From the NCBI RefSeq assembly GCF_002078875.1, contig NC_034415.1, positions 21,715,225 to 21,779,224 of the forward strand: a stretch of DNA of 64,000 nucleotides, in the 5' to 3' direction. This DNA comes from Numida meleagris (taxonomy: Eukaryota > Chordata > Aves > Galliformes > Numididae). Both the position numbers and the translations under genes were made by a program. Under the pieces are notes generated by a model. That model was not told the DNA's origin, searched no databases, and was given only the letters and a program-made list of their open reading frames with translations. This document shows positions 50,585 through 64,000 of the stretch, piece after piece; positions within the stretch are counted from its first letter, which is position 1; each line of letters starts with the position of its first letter.

Positions 50585-52140
50585 CCACGGCTTAAAATGT
50601 TTTAATAAAAACAAAGCAAAATACATTTCATAATCACTGGCAGAATGTATAAAACCTTTTAAATAAGAACTTTAATATTAGTCACAAAATACAGCATGTT
50701 GTATAAAAATAGCGGTATGCACGCAGATAAAAGAACGTAGAGCTGCTCTGAATAAGACATACAAAGACATTCAGCTTTGACTACTCAAGTTTCAAGCACT
50801 TGTTGGATCAGCTACTTTACTCCTCCCCATTCTGCTTGGGAGGGTTTTATGCTGGCACTGGGGGACCCTCCTTCTACCCTCCTTCAGCCCGTGCACAATG
50901 CCCCAGCAAGCGTTTTCACAAATGGCTGGCAAGGTTAAGGTGCATCATGTTGGGCATCTCAGCCCAATTTTCACAGCTTATGTTTTAGAAAGTGCTCAAC
51001 AGTTGCATCCTTCTCAATGGACACCTCAACTTGGTCACTCAAAATCTTCAGCTTTTCAGCCAGTACCCTTCCAAATTACTCCTGATCCTGGGTGCATCAC
51101 AGTACTAAAACTGGAACTTGAAATCTAGCCCCTCAGCCTGAGATCACTACTTGAGTGCAGCTGCAGTACCATTTTTGAACAGAGGTACCTCTGGATTTGA
51201 TAATCCTAAATCATTCACATACCAAAATTCACTCAAGCCTGTCCATTAAGAAATCCAGGTAATGCATACAAATGGATTTGGAAGAACATCAGTTTCAAGA
51301 AAGGAAGCTATAACAGACAACAGTGTTAATATCCAAAAAAAAACCAGATACTAAGCATAAACTTGTCTGTGATAATGTGGCTATCAGACTTAAGAGTATA
51401 ACTGTAAGAGAAGGCAACAATGGACAAAAAGAACTGGGATAATATGCAGTACGTTGTAGTTGAGAACAAGATGTCAGAGAAAGAAAGAACACGTCCAGAT
51501 TTTGTCCCAGATGCTGACACACAAACTATCAGTTAAAAAAAAAAAAAGCAACACAGTTCTCAACATCTCGACAAGCTTGAGACCTCCTTACACCTTTACA
51601 ATATCATCCATAAAAAATTTATGCCCAGTGAAGGCAGTGGAGACACAGATCCACCCCTGGTCATCATCTCTGTTTCCCGAGTCCACAGAAAGAGAGATGG
51701 GCACTGCTGGTTGAAAACAGTCCCTGCTGCTGACACTAGCAGCAGCACCTTGCAAGATTTGCCATCAAAGAGAGCAAGCATATGTAAACTTTATGCTCTG
51801 CCAGGCAAAGCAAGAAAGTATTTTCTTCTAATGTTTTCAAGCTTGAATTTTGAAGTGTGCTCTTCTAAGAAGAAAATACGAAAGCTTTGTGATGTATCAC
51901 ATCAGAAAATACAGCAGCAAAACCATCTTCCCTAGTTTAAAAACATCAGTTAAATTATCTTAATGCACCAAATCTGACAGGCAAAAACATTCCCATAAAA
52001 AGCTACCCCTTTTCAGTTATGAAGCACATCACAAGAGCGAGCTTCAATTCAAAGAGTCAGAAGCAGAGAAGCTTTTATCAGGACTGAAAATCCACGTAAT
52101 GAAACAGGCTGATCTTGCCAATCTATAGCAGGAAAGAAGT
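50585..52140 (-). other. MKNK1: Probable MKNK1 3' untranslated region
   Basis: Follows the MKNK1 stop codon with no further conserved reading frame. The proposed end rests on an ATTAAA signal on the minus strand at 50601-50606, with a second ATTAAA at 50671-50676. Below these the minus strand becomes GU-rich (about 50530-50565), as expected of a downstream cleavage element. The exact cleavage site and use of earlier signals are inferred. Confidence 0.6.
50601..50606 (-). terminator. MKNK1: Candidate MKNK1 polyadenylation signal (ATTAAA)
   Basis: The plus strand reads TTTAAT here, so the minus strand reads ATTAAA, the commonest variant signal. It is followed on the minus strand by a T/G-rich stretch (TGTGTGTTTTTTTGCTGTTG) that fits a downstream element. 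It lies about 1.5 kb past the stop codon. Confidence 0.5.

Positions 52141-64000
<11,860 letters not shown>

Overview
The window is avian nuclear DNA, most likely from a galliform bird. The main evidence is about fifteen copies or fragments of CR1, the dominant avian LINE. Most are 5'-truncated and end in the CR1 3' signature (ATTCTATGATTCTATGA-like on the sense strand), and the sequence style matches chicken-type CR1. The rest is typical vertebrate DNA: long introns, microsatellites, homopolymer runs, one CpG island, and very little coding sequence.

Two protein-coding genes can be supported, both on the minus strand. (1) The 3' two-thirds of MKNK1 (MAP kinase-interacting kinase 1) lies at 50.6-62.6 kb. 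Eight coding exons with consensus splice sites join in frame to give the C-terminal 320 residues, a stop codon and a probable 3' UTR. The upstream exons lie beyond the right edge. (2) An intact 182-codon reading frame at 23.74-24.29 kb encodes a small two-helix membrane protein that I identify as TMEM275, from its sequence character and from its position next to MKNK1 as in human 1p33. A CpG island at about 27.0-27.8 kb is the best candidate promoter and first exon for it.

Region by region: 1-20.5 kb has no recognisable exon. It mixes CR1 3' ends, simple repeats (including an AAAAG tract with a G-quadruplex-like neighbour) and several repeat-free stretches rich in homeodomain-type motifs that look like conserved regulatory elements. 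From human synteny they could serve the homeobox gene DMBX1, whose coding sequence I do not see here. 20.5-24.4 kb holds TMEM275. 24.4-50.6 kb is intergenic, with the CpG island, a few CR1 fragments, a fossil CR1 reverse-transcriptase fragment at 44.2-44.46 kb and further candidate regulatory elements. 50.6-64 kb is MKNK1, with no CR1 seen.

I found no CRISPR array, operon, phage or other unusual multi-gene system. The items most worth checking are the candidate regulatory elements (a palindromic GGATT/AATCC site beside a tandem ATTCATTAGC pair), the proposed TMEM275 5' exon, the apparent absence of KNCN between TMEM275 and MKNK1, a near-perfect 20-bp hairpin at 1.8 kb, and a Pro-to-Ser change in the HPW motif of MKNK1.
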